DNA of 64,000 bases. Source: Leptoclinus maculatus. Lineage: Eukaryota > Chordata > Actinopteri > Perciformes > Stichaeidae. Positions within the stretch are counted from its first letter, which is position 1, and the number at the start of each line of letters is the position of its first letter. A program made the translations under genes and the position numbers. The stretch spans positions 13,171,680 to 13,235,679 of the forward strand of contig JAVDOI010000007.1 in NCBI GenBank assembly GCA_032191485.1, written 5' to 3'. Positions 24,501-38,106 of this stretch are shown piece after piece. The notes beneath the pieces are model-generated. The model made no database searches. It had not been told where the DNA came from and was given only the letters and a program-made list of their open reading frames with translations.

Positions 24501-27500
24501 TTTAGCTTGTTGCAATGATGAAGTGTTTGTTTGGCTGAAATACATTCAGTGCTGTTAAAATAATTAAGAGGCTCGACCACATTGCAAATCTGTCTGTGTT
24601 TTTCATCTGTTTAAGCAACCTAAATGCAGCCTCACACACATGTGGAGTCTCTCCACTCACACGCAAACGTGTCTCCTGTCGAAAAAAATCCCCTTTTTTC
24701 TCTTAAGGCGAAGTTGCAAATCAGCTCTTTTTCAAACAATGCCGATAGCCCCATTACATGCCTGATTATAATTGATGCCTTTGATTGTGTCAAGCTCTGC
24801 CATACACTGCCACGCTGCTAGCTTGAGGCCACAGACCTTCGTCATGCGAGGAGAAATCTCAAAAAACAGCACGCACAACTGCTTCTGTTGTGTATCATAA
24901 ACCAGACAGTGGAGAAAACGAACAAAGTCTCCATTGAGACCAGCAGCAAAAATGTTGTTCATTTACCGCAGCATGTAAGACTAATGAGGAAAAGCCTTGT
25001 AAACACCCCCCAGGTTTGTGACAAATGTATGCAGTATAATGGATGTGTGCATAACAGTCTGAATTGTAATCCTAAAGCATAATGTGAGGTACATTGTCAA
25101 CGTATTTCCAAACAAAGCACACATATTGAATGGGTTATTCCTCTCAAATAAAAAAACAAAACTGACTTACTTTATATCAGATTCAAGCGTTGTTTTGTGG
25201 GGAGTTTGATTCTGCTTCTGTACTGATTGCATATTTTTCTGTCACCAACCCAGAGGTACCGAACGGTAACCACTTTTCGTCCATCATATAATCTGTCAAC
25301 TGAGTGGATTTGGCGTGTTATTCCACTTTACTGGGAAGAGCAAAACAGAGCTCTGGAAGTAATCAGAAGATGTTTATGAATTTGGCAAAACGATATTCAC
25401 TTAATGTTGAGTATAAAATGGAACTAAGGCAGCTGGTGGTTAACTGCTTGCTATCGCAGCCATTAGGCTGTCAGTTTTAACCAAGTCATATTTCTTCATT
25501 AGCTTAAACCACAGTGCTTCACTGGGCTTTGAAGGCTTTTAATGATGAGTCTTGGGGAATATGTGCACTATGACCAGCCTCAGTCTTTATTACCAGCCAT
25601 GACAACTCGTGGCTGGTGTTGTTTTCACCTTTTGACTGTGTGTGTGTGTGTGTGTGTGTGTCATCACAGCAAAATGTGGTTCTGCGAGACAGCTACTGTA
25701 GCAGCAACTACTACAGAAGCCATTTCCAGTACTTTGCAGGTGTTTATATGTCTGTCTGTCTGTGGCCAGATTTTGTCATCTCGATAGCGTCACAAAAGTT
25801 TACAGTGTGTAGTTGAGATCAAAATAAAGGTTGGTTTTGAAGATGGCTGTAGTGGGGTAGGTACTTTATGACCACTTTAGGCCCTTAGCTAAATTTGACA
25901 TTCCAGCTGTTGTGATCCCATCGTAAGATGGTCTCTAGTTTTAACAGTCTTGGAAATTGAAGCATTTACTTTTGTGTGGATTTGTGTTTGTGTTTGTTTT
26001 TCATTCTTCATTGTTTGTGTGTTGTGAACAGAACCCTCTGCTAGCTTGCTTACAGTTATCTGGAGTGCTGTTTCTGCGGCTTTTATATTTGTTAGTTGTA
26101 GGTAATCATTTCTGCCTTTTTAGCAGACGGGATGCAAAATGTTAAGGTTTAACGCACAGTCACTGAAACTCTGTGTAGATGATGTTGTTTTTTTTGCTAA
26201 TGTTCTTCATCAGAACTCTCCGGCATAATCTACAGGGTTTTCTCATCCAAAAGACTCATTATGTTTCCATTATTTTCTCATTTAAGCTGCAACATGCATT
26301 ACAGGAGAGAATGTATACTGGTACTTTTGACAAACTATTTTCTGTTATTTCTTCTCAGATAACATGAGAAGCTTAGTAACGGGACAGCACAAGTTTTAAA
26401 AAGTGAAGAAGGATAATTCTAAAGGTAAAGTTAGATGTTTAATTTTTCACATCACAACCATTGGAAGTTATTTATTTAACATGTTTACAAAGGGAGAAAA
26501 AAAAAAGCCTTTGGGTAACAGGACCACCCAAGTTTTATTTAGAATGAAATGAAGTATAAAGAAACAAATGGAATCAGATTTACACTGATCACTCAGTAAA
26601 CTAAGGTTAAATATCAAGCTGAATACAGATCCTATTAAGTATCCACTGATTGGCAGTTTGTCCAAGCAGATGTGAGTGTGTGAGCTGGAAATGTTCAGGA
26701 AATTCATTAGAGGGATTTAGATTAATTCAACCTCCCCAAGGGCACATACAGCCAAATCATTACTGGTCTCACAGATGGGAGTGGATTTCCTCTCGATTTG
26801 CAAAATAAACAGAGAAATTACCTGGTTCAGGTCACACAAGAGGTCAGATATGACTTGTGTTAAACCTCCATTATTGCCTTCTGTTTTGGGTTGTGAAGAT
26901 AACATTTTAATTTGAGATGCTTTAATCACTCTATTTTTTTCTCTGAGTAGTTTGTACACATAATAAGTTCTGTTTTCTGTTTTGAACCACTCAACAAGGT
27001 CTTGAAAACAAGACTGAATGCTGCTTTAATATGAGTCTTACAGGAGCAGATTAGTTTCAGACCTTCTGACAGCTGGGCCTGAATTGAAGACTTTGGATTG
27101 GATGTTTTTTGACTCAAAAGAAAGAAATTGGTTCAGCTCATACATAAATTACATTCAACCCAAAGGGCTCTGTTAGTTAGAAACATACAGTAACAGTTTG
27201 GACCTCAGCGGGATCCACTCAGCTTGTCCACTGCAACGAACCAGCCTTAGGAAAGAAGCATAATGTATTAATAACAGCAATGTGTATCAAAGATGGTTCC
27301 TTTTAGGCTCTCTGTTCCCATATAGTGCCACACACACCACACCATCTTTGAGATCAAAATGCAAGTTGTGGTGTGACCTCTTTACAGGTATTGTCATACT
27401 TTTACATTGAAATTCAACATTGAGCTGTCACTTGGTCAAGAGCAAGCACAAAGTCTTTGCAGCACCACACTTAATCAAAAAATGCACCAAGACTGCTGCT

Positions 27501-28790
27501 ACTGTGGATACTGCATGTATCCTTAATGGTGTTTTTTTTTTCCTCCACAGGAAACTGAGTTGGCCTGCTGAATTTAAAAGCAGTGGAATTCAGAGTGATC
27601 CTTTCTTAATTCATTTGAACTTTTTTCTTCAAATGCGCCAAAACATGCGGCACCTGGACAAAGAGTTTCATTGTGGGAGTGCTGCTTTGTAATGACCCCA
27701 GGTATGGTTTGACTCACAGAGCAGCTCTTTGTGTGATCGACACCTGGAGGAAATAGCGAGGAAGGATGGAGGTGGTGCAGAGGCAGGACTGCTCTGTGGT
27801 TCAAAGACTCCACTTCTCCCTCTTTTTCTGTATGATTTACTGTGTGATTCATGTCCCTGCTTGGACTGAATGAGCTACTGGACGATATGTACAAAATAAT
27901 TACATGAAACTGCACTGGTCACTCCAATCAATTAAGATTATATCGATAAGAAATCAAAGCTATAGGCATCACAGGCATCCAACAATCTTTTTATGACTTA
28001 AGTTCCACTCTGTTTGCCAGACCTCTGACCGGACAACAATGTCCAGTGAACTGCGAGGTGCTTAAAATGTTTCCCTGCAATTACACGTTCACCACAATTT
28101 CCTGAAATTCCCCGGAGGTCATAAATCACTGTTGGGTCAGTCAACTAAACACTTGTGTTAATACAACATCAGCAGCAAATGACCCTTCAAATGAACATCT
28201 GGGGGCCATATTGGGCACACTTCCCTATTAGATCTCAGTGCAGGAGACCACATGTGAAAGGTGCTGGTGATTCACAACTGAATAAACAAAAAGGTACAGG
28301 TGCGTTAAAAAAAAAGCAGGGAGCAGGCTGACCTGACTGTCTCAATGGTGTTGTTATAATAGTTGGTGAAACAAAGAATAGAAAGACTTGTTTGTGGCTC
28401 TTGCCCTTCTTCCTGTTAGTTGAGGGATGTGATGTGGTGACTTTTGGTTCACCCCCCAGTTTTGTAACCTTAGAGCTTCCACCACTACCACACAGTACAG
28501 TCAGCCAACTCACTGGGAATGAAGAATATGTTCAGAGATTAAATTTAGCATCTAGGCTCTGATCTCCTCACGCCCCATAAGGGCACACTAAGATCCACGC
28601 AGCAGGGATTCTGGAGTGACGATAATGATTAACGTAGACTTAAATCCTAGAGGTGTCGTGTGGGTGGGACTGCACTGATTCATTTTCTTAAGGGCCTTAA
28701 GAATTTAGATTTAAAAGGTGTAAAGGGAGAAAAATGCAGTTACTCATGTACCGAAAGTTTGCTAGATAAACAGTTTTTCTCGCTTTTATA
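21567..28790. other. intergenic DNA, no gene seen
   Basis: There are a (TG)12 microsatellite at 25,637-25,661 and scattered short frames on both strands without recognisable domains or splice context. I see nothing else I can support. Confidence 0.6.
25637..25661. repeat. (TG)12 microsatellite
   Basis: An uninterrupted TG run of about 25 bases. Confidence 0.9.
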
Positions 28791-29140
28791 CTTTTGGAGA
28801 TATTTATCATTGAAATAAGTCACAATGATATTTTGATGACATTTCTATGACATACTGTTCTATGATACGTGTCTCTTTTCACGCATTTTGTATTGCATAC
28901 TATACTATGATATGTTTCATGCAGTCTATGGCATACTTTACTATATTTTTCAGTATATATCTATGGCATTCTATACCATAATAACTTTTATAACATTGTT
29001 ACATACTATACCATGACTTTTTTATGACATTTTTATGGCATACCATATAATATACTTTTGATATACTATGACATTTCAATGGCATTTTAATGGCATAAAA
29101 TACTTTGATATTTCTGTTGCATACTATATGGTATATTTAA
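28790..29140. repeat. degenerate tandem array of GCATACTATA/ATGACATTT words
   Basis: Variants of GGCATACTATACTATGA and TTTTATGACATTTTTATG recur roughly every 40-50 bases. About seven decayed units are visible. The period is too eroded to fix by eye. Confidence 0.75.
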
Positions 29141-29580
29141 GACCTCTTAAACAGACTTTTTGCATCAGTTTTCATGGAAAATAGATACAAAATATTAGAA
29201 AACAGATCAAAAATATAGATATAAAATATATATAAAATCATACATTGATAATCTGATCATGTAATCACATGTTCTTGTGTAATGATGACAATAAGGTGAA
29301 AAGTAGCTTATGTTAAATAACCTTTAACACCCTTTAAGTCACAAAATGACAATTATTGAATAGAGACTTTTATTGTATGTCAGTCCACAAAAAATAAATT
29401 CAAATCCAAATAAAAATAAATAATACATGCATGTCCAGGTAAGCAAGTGGTATTGATGCATACTATGTAACTGCCCTGGTTCCATTCTACATGTTCTGCA
29501 ATCAATGAAAAATGGCTAAAATGCCAGATGTCTGTAAAAAACAAATCTGAAACGATTAAGTATGAAGAGGATGATTTGCT

Positions 29581-29697
29581 TTACTGGTGTTTCATCTCTC
29601 TGTTAGTTGGTCCAGCATCGATCTCGTCTTGGATGCAGCTGAGATGCTTCTGACGAGCCTCCCTTTGGTTCTCTAGCTGCTCCTCCAAATGTAAATA
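29581..29697 (-). CDS. coding-like coiled-coil fragment, unidentified
   Basis: On the minus strand a frame opens after an in-frame TGA and reads YLHLEEQLENQREARQKHLS, then CIQDEIDAGPTNREMKHQ and stop. The charge pattern and heptad spacing of hydrophobics are those of a coiled coil. It vaguely recalls tail regions of kinesin or guanylate-binding proteins, but I cannot assign a family. It is short and has no proven splice sites. It could be the last exon of a small gene, a decayed pseudogene or chance. Confidence 0.2.
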   Translation of the reverse strand, partial: YLHLEEQLENQREARQKHLSCIQDEIDAGPTNREMKHQ

Positions 29698-30079
29698 TCA
29701 TGTCATTTGACTGTTGCAGTTTCCAGCTGTGTACAGACGGTGTGTTTTTCAGTTCCACCTCTCCTGACTTCGATGTCCTCGTCTCTATCCAGTCTGGATA
29801 TAAAAAAAAAAATCAGAAATGTAAATCACTGAATGAAGTCTGAATGTCAAGTGTCTACTACAGACCAGTTTCTATGATTTCATGAATTTTCCAAGAAGTT
29901 CTTAACGAAGCTCAAGAGGACACTACATGTTTGGCTTGACAGGGGCAGCTGTCCCTGCTGAATTACAGACAATAAATAATTTCCAAAAAGTGAAACTGAA
30001 AACATCACTCACATTCATTTTATGACAGAAATGTCATAAAAGTAGTTTGGGGGGGTTTAGTCATTGCTAACATTTCTGT

Positions 30080-30349
30080 TTATTTTCTGCTGAGCTGCTG
30101 GCTCTTTGAATCGGTTTGAATGACAGCACTTGAGGAGGGAGGAGGGAGAGTTGGAAGGGGACTTAGAGCTTGAGCGGGTGCTGTTTCTCCTGTCTTCTTT
30201 TTTTGTATAACGTTAGTTTCACACTGTAAAACTTTGAGGGCTCCAATACTGCCTTCTGAAAAAGTGGAAGGGACATGTCCCTGTGTACCCCTTGCAAATG
30301 ATGCTCTTGCACTTGAGTCAGCATCAGTTGGGGCTGAAGACTTCAAGTT
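30080..30349 (-). CDS. coding-like Ser/Pro-rich frame, unidentified
   Basis: A minus-strand frame of about 88 codons is rich in Ser, Ala, Pro and Thr (KSSAPTDADSSARASFARG near the start; SPLPTLPPPSSSAVIQTDSK near the end). It begins next to a pyrimidine-rich stretch ending TTGAAG that could serve as an acceptor. A GTAAGC donor-like site lies upstream at about 30,400 (minus strand), inside a MITE. Together with the coiled-coil fragment at 29.6 kb on the same strand it could mark a small or decayed gene. No family is recognised. Confidence 0.2.
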   Translation of the reverse strand, partial: NLKSSAPTDADSSARASFARGTQGHVPSTFSEGSIGALKVLQCETNVIQKKKTGETAPAQALSPLPTLPPPSSSAVIQTDSKSQQLSRK

Positions 30350-30434
30350 TAAAAATAAAAGAATTTGGTGATGTGGCGTTAGAAAGAAGTGAGCTTACCA
30401 GACTTTAGACTGTAGCCCTCTCATCAGCTCTACT

Positions 30435-30665
30435 TCGAGTCTGCATAAGCCGCTATTAGCATACCACACTCCAATCTCGATTTTTGTCTGTCAGTGGTCG
30501 AGTTGCATTGTGGGTAACGTAGGCAGAGGAAAGAATAATGATAATGCATGGAATAAAAAGGCATGTCTCTAGTTCTAATACATTGATTTTGATCTCTTGT
30601 TTTATTTCTGTCGAGACAATGTTATATTTGTGCAATGCATAATTGGTGGAGTACTCTTTTAACCA
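30435..30665 (+). mobile_element. MITE copy, left part lost
   Basis: The right half matches the element at 37,716-38,106. Shared words are TTGCAT.GTGGGTAA.GTAGGC, TGCATGGAATA (there TGCGTGGAATA), GACAATGTTAT and the terminal GGTGGAGTACTCTTTTA. The left inverted repeat is not recognisable. Confidence 0.7.
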
Positions 30666-33600
30666 TGGCTATTTTGGTGTAACCGCAATCTGTCATTATA
30701 TCTAACCATAGAGACAATTTTAAAAACATCTATTGGACAGAGAATTTATTCCACAGTTTTGCAGAATCATACAAGTTTGACATGAGAGTAACAATGGACT
30801 CAAGTTGATTGCCTGAACTCACAGACCTTGTTCTATAAACATCATGCACTGTATGCGAATGGTATGTGTCCATATTGTTTGCTTTTATGGAAACAAAACA
30901 CTGCAATCAGTAAAACATGATCCAAACCATCTTATGTTCACAATCCAACTCAAATGGTTCAAATTTTGTAGAAAAGATTATAGTGTAAATCTGTATGGTA
31001 AACACAAACATTCTGCAGTGCCTGCTGCCTCTGTGATTGGCACGTGAGCTGAAGGGGGGAGACGTTGGGCAGATGAAGGAAAGAAAGACTGGCTGAAGGT
31101 GTCTAAGAGAGAAAGAGGTTGCTTTTTCATTCATTTAATGACATGTTGAATGACTTTTTCCGATATTGTTTTTAAGGTTTGCTCTATAACATCCATCTCC
31201 TTACACTGCCACCAGGTCGACCTCCACTGCTGGGTCTTTTACATGTACTTGAGGTTATCGGAGGACAAATTAACCGATCACAACAAGGTTATCCAACATG
31301 TGAGCCAAGTGAGCCTTGAAAGAACATCCAACGTCTGAGAAGCTTTTGTTTTGGTCGACTTAAGAAGCATGAGTTTGTTTGAAACTTCAGCACGGAGCCA
31401 GAATGGATCGCTGCTGGTGTGCAGACCTATCCAAGATGATTATAGATTTTCACCATGTAATCATCTCTTCTAATCACAAGATAGGCCTCTCTACTTTCGG
31501 CATCATAAACGCAATTACATTTACTTTCTGGCCAAATGTTGAATTCTTGAGAGCTTGTTTATACACAAGAAATGTGAGCTTGGGTTCTGTTTATGTATTG
31601 TAGAGGCTTTACATTTTGCCAAATAGACGAGTGTTCTGAGTTCAGCGCAGGGAGGTAAATATTGCTACAGGATGGCGGTGGTTTTAGGACTGCTGTTTAC
31701 AAGAAGGACGAAAGTAAAAACAGAAAGCATCTTATTTTAAAAGGTTAAACACATTTGAGTGGAATGATCCTCTGAGGATATTTGGAAGCAAACAAAGAGG
31801 GAGATGGCAGTAACACATTTTTTTTCCCCAACCCAAGCAGTGAGTCTTAGATCTATTTTCACACAAGTACTTTTTATTATTGTAAATTTCTGACAAAAGG
31901 TGTGGCAACCTCCCGGTCTTAAAAGTGAAGCCAATGCTGAAGTGCCTTAAATGTGCGTTCAGAAAGAATGTGCGACTCTTCTGGTTGTAAAAGAAGTTTG
32001 ATTATATGGAAGTCTATGAAAAAAGTAGTACAAGTACACATTGTAAACATAACGTTATGGTCTCAATCGCCAAGTCTTTTTCAATGCAGCGTGATGTTCT
32101 TTTAGTAAATTATGGTTCCATTTACAGTAAAATGGATGATAACACAGAGTATGCTTTAGGGCGTGGCTACCTTGTGATTAATCAAATTTTTCATCAATCA
32201 AATATATTAATTCTAAGTCAGTTAACTCTTTCCTTATCAGAACAACCTTGTTTGCACTACTAACTGATTTGATCAAGAATCTGATGCTTCACCATCTGTT
32301 TTTTATCATGAGCATCCCGTCCCTGGATGGCTCCTTTCACTGCTCATCATTTTTTCGACAAACCATCCCAAAGGTTGACATGGAGAGGAAAAAACAGATC
32401 TGGTTTTATAATCAGCTTGGACAGATGTCCACGGCTTTGTACCAAGAAAGAAAAGCATTTGAGAAATAAATGCAGCTTATCACTTAAAAGGCTCCCACTG
32501 GGCAGGATGCTCCATTTGTCATAAACATGAAAAAGTAGAACTGATTTTCATTGCTGAGAAGCACTCATCCGTCATGCCATGGAGACAGTGGCCAAATATG
32601 CTGATGTGATGGATCTTCCTGTTTTCTTCACTGTGCTATTTGCCAGGGTGAGTGGATTAGTGAGTGGATCAGCTACTTTTAAACACAGCTTGTTTTTATG
32701 TGTCTCTGTGGCGAACGTTGCTTAGTAGTGGAGTAAAACTTCCAAATAACAGTGATATTCACTGGTTGAAAAAAAGAAGTTGATGTCAACACATTCAAAA
32801 TTGGGGTACATTAACCTGACACACTTTAGATAGAAAAAGTGGGCTTTGGCAATGTTTCAATGAACTTATTTGCTGTTTTCTGCATATAACCGAGCACTGA
32901 AACACTTCATAATAGTAAAATTACAACATCTGTATCTTGCATTGTCCATGTCTCCTTAAAAGCACTAGCCACTTGCATGACTGTGTCTTGTCACACCAAC
33001 CATCCACTCCAGTTTCTTCCTTCAAATTCTGAGCATTACATTTAGTAATGTAATGCTCAAAATATGTGACGCTACATGTTGACTCTAAAACATTGAATTA
33101 ATCTGGTGAAAAAGATACCTAATATAATATTGATTACCTTTTTAATCTCTGGCTCGCTGTTGCAAGCACATTTGTTTCATTCATAAGGACCTTTTCAAAA
33201 TGAATTGAAAATGATTGCCATAATGATAAGGATGGTGAGGTTCCAATCTATACCACAGCATATAAACTCAACATAAAATACAATTGCTGTGAAGCAGAAT
33301 AATGTGATATTAAATATTCATATTAAGTTATAGTAAATACTGCCAACTATTTCCCCTTTCAACAAGGGTGTGCTGTGGCTGAAAGTGCCTGTAATGTAGG
33401 CTATTATGGCTTGGAAGGTACTGTATGTTAACACATTGATGCAAAACAAACCAGACTATTGAAAGAATTCATACTATCTATTAAGCATTAGACATTTACA
33501 GAAATTACGGATTCAACCAAACTATGCAGTGTGTTGGCTCTTTACCTGACATAAATGTAAAACAAATCTAATCTTTAAAAAAAACAGAACAGGACTTATT

Positions 33601-34553
33601 GAACACAATCATAGCATTTCTAGACATGTTTCAGGGATCTTTCTTTTCTCACACAAACCTGGGTGGTAACAAACTGGCAAAAATCATAATTCTCTTGTCA
33701 TTCAACACAGACTTCACCATCCAACAACGGCACAGCTAAACCATTTAGTGCGTTTGGTTTTCCATGAATTTGAGACCACATTGCCACATGTGGGCATTGT
33801 TCATTATGAATAGATTTGTGCATTTGAAGTCTCTCCTCTGTCTCGCGTTTGATACGTTGCAGAAGGCTATTTAAGTTCCACATCAACAAGAAAGGTCAGA
33901 AACATTTTCACCGAAAAACTGAAAGCTACATTACATTAAAAATGCATACTGTGTGAAATCCTTCATGTTCCACTAAAAGCACACTGTGGTGCATCTGACC
34001 CATTGAGATACTTGTTGAATTATTTATCATTCATGAATAATGAACCGAACATCACAACAACCCTGAACATCCCTGTGAGATATCAGATACAAATGTGAAC
34101 AGTTCATTTTAGGGCAGCAAGAGGATTATTAATGTGTCTTTGTGTTGCTGCTTTTAAAAACACAAACTGCTGGAAAATAAAGACTTGAATGCTGTAATTG
34201 AAAGCTGAAAATGATTTAAATATTCACATCTATTCTTGTTCAAGTGAATCTTATTGCATGTAACTTGATAACTGGATAATTGTTCAACCATACAGGCTGA
34301 GGAAATGTTCCCAGTAAAGAGACCATTGGCTTGTTTTAATCTGGGAGACATTTTAGGGTGTGGACTGTTGAGCAGCTTGTCCACGATAATTAGCTACTGC
34401 ACTTCCCTCATTTAATTGGAGTGATCATTTAGCCAAGAAAGGAAATGTGAGTGAGAACATCCCAGAAAATCCAAACGGTGCTTTTGGAAATGCTGTTTTA
34501 TAATTTTTCTTCCCAACATTGTCCGAAAACATTGTCTAAAAAGTAACATCTTG
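30666..34553. other. intergenic DNA, no gene seen
   Basis: AT-rich sequence with short frames only. A small perfect hairpin (11-bp arms, 6-base loop) lies at 33,031-33,058. A 30-codon coding-like stretch near 32,557-32,647 with a GTGAGT donor was considered and not accepted. Confidence 0.55.
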
Positions 34554-35806
34554 TTGAAGGAAAAGTTTTATATTTGCTTTTTCTGCAGAGAGTTAGATGA
34601 GAAGGTTGATACCACTGTCATGTTTGTTTGGTAAATTTAAAACTACAGCCAGCAGCAGCCGGTTGGCTTAGTTTAGCATTGTCCCTAATAACCCTGTAAA
34701 ACCCTGTAAAACTAAGTTGTACACTTAGTTTTTGTACGGATAAGATCAAAAACATATAACGTGGTAACGGTGCTTTAAAGGTTTTGTTACCAGCGAAACA
34801 TAGTCAGGCTAGCTGTTTCCCCCTGTTTTTAGCCTTCGTGGTATGGTCCAATACAAGCACTGAATTTCCATTAATTAAACAAAGAATAAACTGAGGTCGT
34901 TTTTTGATGCCATTAAGGAACGATTCAAAGTCAGCAAGAAAGTGGATCATATCACTCTGGTTTTGGTGTTTTTATACTGGCTTCCTGTCAAAGACTGAAA
35001 ATACTAGTTGGTTAATGGTTTAGGGCCAAAATAGCTTTCTCCTGCTACATTATGAACCATCCAGACCTTTCAGGTCGTCTGGGACGTGTCTGCTTTCTGT
35101 CCACAGAGTCAAACCCAAACACGAAGAAGCGGCGTTCGGTGTTTATGCACTATAAATCTGGAACAAACTCGGCTGCAACTCTCAGTTCTTTTAAAACAAG
35201 ACTTTTTTGTTTGCCACTTCCTTTTATTAAATCAAATAATTATTAATTTCTTACACTGCACTGTTACTTTACTTATGCTTGCATTTTAATTATATTAAAT
35301 TGTCTATTCTTTTGGCTCTTGGCTTTAATTTGTGTTTTTAATTGTACTAAATATTGTACATAATTCTATTTAAATAAACTTGCCTTGGCCTAAGCTAACC
35401 ACCTGCTGGCTTTAGCTGTGTATTTACCGTACAAACATGAGCGTGGTGTCAGTCTTCTTATGTCTCAACTTTCAGCAAAACTGAGACAAGACTTAAAATG
35501 GGGACACAGCTAGCCAGGCTCTCTCCAACCCCAACATAACCCATCTACTAGCACCTCTAAAGCTTAACAATTAACATGTTATCGCTCTTTTGTTTCATCC
35601 ATATAAAGTGTAAAAGCAACAATTCCCCGTTGTGTGGGTTGTCATGTGCCAGACAAATTTGTATCCCATTTCCAGTCTTTACATGAAGCAAACCAGCTCC
35701 TGGCTTTAGCTTCGTGGAGATGTAAGAGTGGCATTGAGCCTCTCATCTAACTCTTGGCAACAAACGATTATGCATATTTGGCTAAATTCCAAACTATTCC
35801 TTTAAT
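34554..35806. mobile_element. teleost foldback element split by an L2-type LINE tail
   Basis: The left end (GAGAGTTAGATGAGAAGGTT, GATACCACTGTCATG, then GCCAGCAGCAGCCGGTTGGC) and the right end (CTCATCTAACTCTTGGCAAC, with CCAAACTATTCCTTTAATTG) are inverted copies. Internal words TAGTCAGGCTAGCTGTTTCC and GACACAGCTAGCCAGGCT are also inverted partners. This is a non-coding inverted-repeat family common in teleosts. A LINE fragment at 34,930-35,395 interrupts it. Confidence 0.75.
34930..35395 (+). mobile_element. L2-type LINE 3' fragment (end of reverse transcriptase ORF)
   Basis: Across frameshifts the plus strand encodes YWLPVKD, then LVNGLGPK, YEPSRPFRSSGT, and finally NSAATLSSFKTRLF. This is the order W-L-P-V ... 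Y-x-P-S-R-x-x-R-S ... L-x-S-F-K-x-x-L-F seen at the C-terminus of L2/Maui-like LINE reverse transcriptases. Several stops and frameshifts mark it as dead. An AATAAA-like tail at about 35,370-35,380 closes it. Confidence 0.75.
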
Positions 35807-37715
35807 TGCACTTAGTGTCAATCAGAACAATCTCACAAGCATCATACTGTAGTAAAGTGAAAAAGCTTTAATAGCGTGTATTCTACACATTCTACTTCGT
35901 GTCTTGAATGCAGTTGACGCTGCCTGTTGTGAATCATGTTCTGCCCACTCACTAGGTTTCTCTCTGTGCTAAAATAAAGAGCCGGCTTTCACACTTGTCA
36001 TTCCTTTGCTAATTCAAGATCGGCCTTACACTCCTAATTACTCACTCATTCATCCTCTTCACACAGTCTTTCTTCCATTCTGCTTCACAGCACCAGCAGG
36101 CAGGAATGCTGGGAGAGTGTCCTCATTATGGAGGAGACACCGGTTTGGAATAGTTCTTCAAACACAAGTTTGGTAGCGGCTTTACTTGGGAGAGATACAA
36201 TCAACCTTGGAGTGTCCCTGTGGGGGAAACAGTAAAGCTGAGTTATGCGGCTGAGTGTGGGAAGAAAAGTGTAATAACTTTCACCTGAATGCCTCCACTC
36301 TACCCAACACCATGGGTTTGTCATTCACAGGCGTCAGACCCCCCTGTATATAGAGAAGGGGGGCCTGTAGGGATCTAGCACTAATGAGGCAGCAGGCATT
36401 TCTCTGGCTCGTAACTACCCGCTGTGTGTGGAGCCTTTCTCTTGACCAGAAGCTGCACCCAGTACCAGCAACTATTTCTCAGAGTGAAAGGGATTCACAA
36501 TTAATGATGCAATTATGCTAATGGAGTTGCCAAGCTGCTCGTTTGCCTCCCCTCCTACTAAGTATCAATCCTGTTGAAGAATGCGACAGTGAAAGCATCA
36601 CTGCGCAGATTCAGAGCGTACATTTGCCCATGAATCTGAGGTTTCCTGAGAAATGGCAGGCAGTGCAAAGTTGATGACAACAATTGGCTTAGAAATAACC
36701 GAACTCTTGTTTATCGTCACTGAACTTTTCTTGCTTATGTGGACTGTAGGATTGGCAGGCAAGCCTAGAGTATCTTCTGGAGATCCAATCAAGTTGTTGG
36801 CGACATAGTGATTCATTTAATATTGACAGTATGACATCATGTATGTTGCTGCAGCCACAGAGCATGTGGTATGAGCTATTCTGGCATGAAGGTGTATTTT
36901 CCTTCTGTCAAACGAGGTCCAACATTTCCATCCACCTTTAAGTTGTATTTGCCAAATCTGATGGTCTGATTGAGTCCATGTTCCTGTCATTAATGTATTG
37001 AAACACTCATACTGTAGGCCTGTGTAATTCTTAGCAGGCAATATGATCGCACCTTGTCATTTGCCTGGCCATAGACAGTTGAAAAAGTTCCCGTAAAGAC
37101 ATTTGCCAGCACGAAAACCGGAATTTTTCTCCATAGTGAAAAATGGCAATTAAATGAAAAGAGTGATGTAATTGTTCTTGAAAATGCCAAAACAGTGGCC
37201 ACATTGGAAAACCAAAGGAGGAACCCATATTTTCACTGGCATTTCTACTATCATGTAATACAGATTGGTGTATTTCTTATGTTTCCATCCGAAACCAATT
37301 CTTAATTTCATTCAGTGTTTAGTTAACCTTCAAAATAGCACCAGAAGGAGTAACAGCAGACTATACTAACTTAACATATCAGCTTGCACTCCTGTTTTGA
37401 AATATTCATCAAATGTAACCTATCATTGTCCACTGAGTACGTGAGCTGTAGACACTGCCAGTGTCTCAGGTGAGTCTACCAACCGCCACTGTTACGGCAA
37501 GCTGTTAATGCTGTTACGCTTTTGAACATTTTGTTAAAACATCTGTACATAACATCTTTACGGTTCATGCATTCAGCAAAACAACTTGCTTTTTTAAAAA
37601 GCCATTTCTAACCCTTTTGTTGCCTTATTTTCTTCTTCTTCTATTCTGTGTACCTTTCCTCAGTGCACCAGCCGTTTGTTGGGGAATGCAAGTTCTTACT
37701 GTCCTTTTCCTGGTC
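35807..37715. other. intergenic DNA, no gene seen
   Basis: No exon or repeat that I can support. Short opposite-strand frames overlap and match nothing known. Confidence 0.55.
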
Positions 37716-38106
37716 TTAAAGGGGAACTCCACCGACGTATTAAAGTCTGTTGACAGTTCTTTGGGAGTACTGCTGCATATGTGAAATAGTTGCATTAAGT
37801 TGGAGCAGAAGACTTGAAATGAGAAAAATCTGGGGGTGGAGTCAGAATTTAGGGTGCTCTCTGCTGGAGGCTAGCAGCTCGCTACCAACATTAGCCACAA
37901 CTAGCATAACACACTGAATCCCCGACCGAACTGTCTGCAGCTGTGTTGCATCATGGGTAATGTAGGCGCTAGGGTTGACAAGGTAGAAGAATGCGTGGAA
38001 TACAAATAATATCTCTGATTCTGCTACATCAACCTTTTTTTTAACTGCTCATTGTAAGTGACAATGTTATAGGAGCGCAGTGCCAGATCGGTGGAGTACT
38101 CTTTTA
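37716..38106 (+). mobile_element. MITE with TTAAAGGGGAACTCCACC termini
   Basis: The left end TTAAAGGGGAACTCCACCGA and the right end GGTGGAGTACTCTTTTA are imperfect inverted repeats. A partial second copy lies at 30,435-30,665. There is no coding capacity. The target duplication is not clear, so the superfamily is left open. Confidence 0.75.

Noticed and set aside
32557..32647. Exon-like stretch reading ALIRHAMETVAKYADVMDLP before a GTGAGT
   Set aside because: Short, with a weak acceptor, other frames also plausible, no partner exon and no recognisable family.
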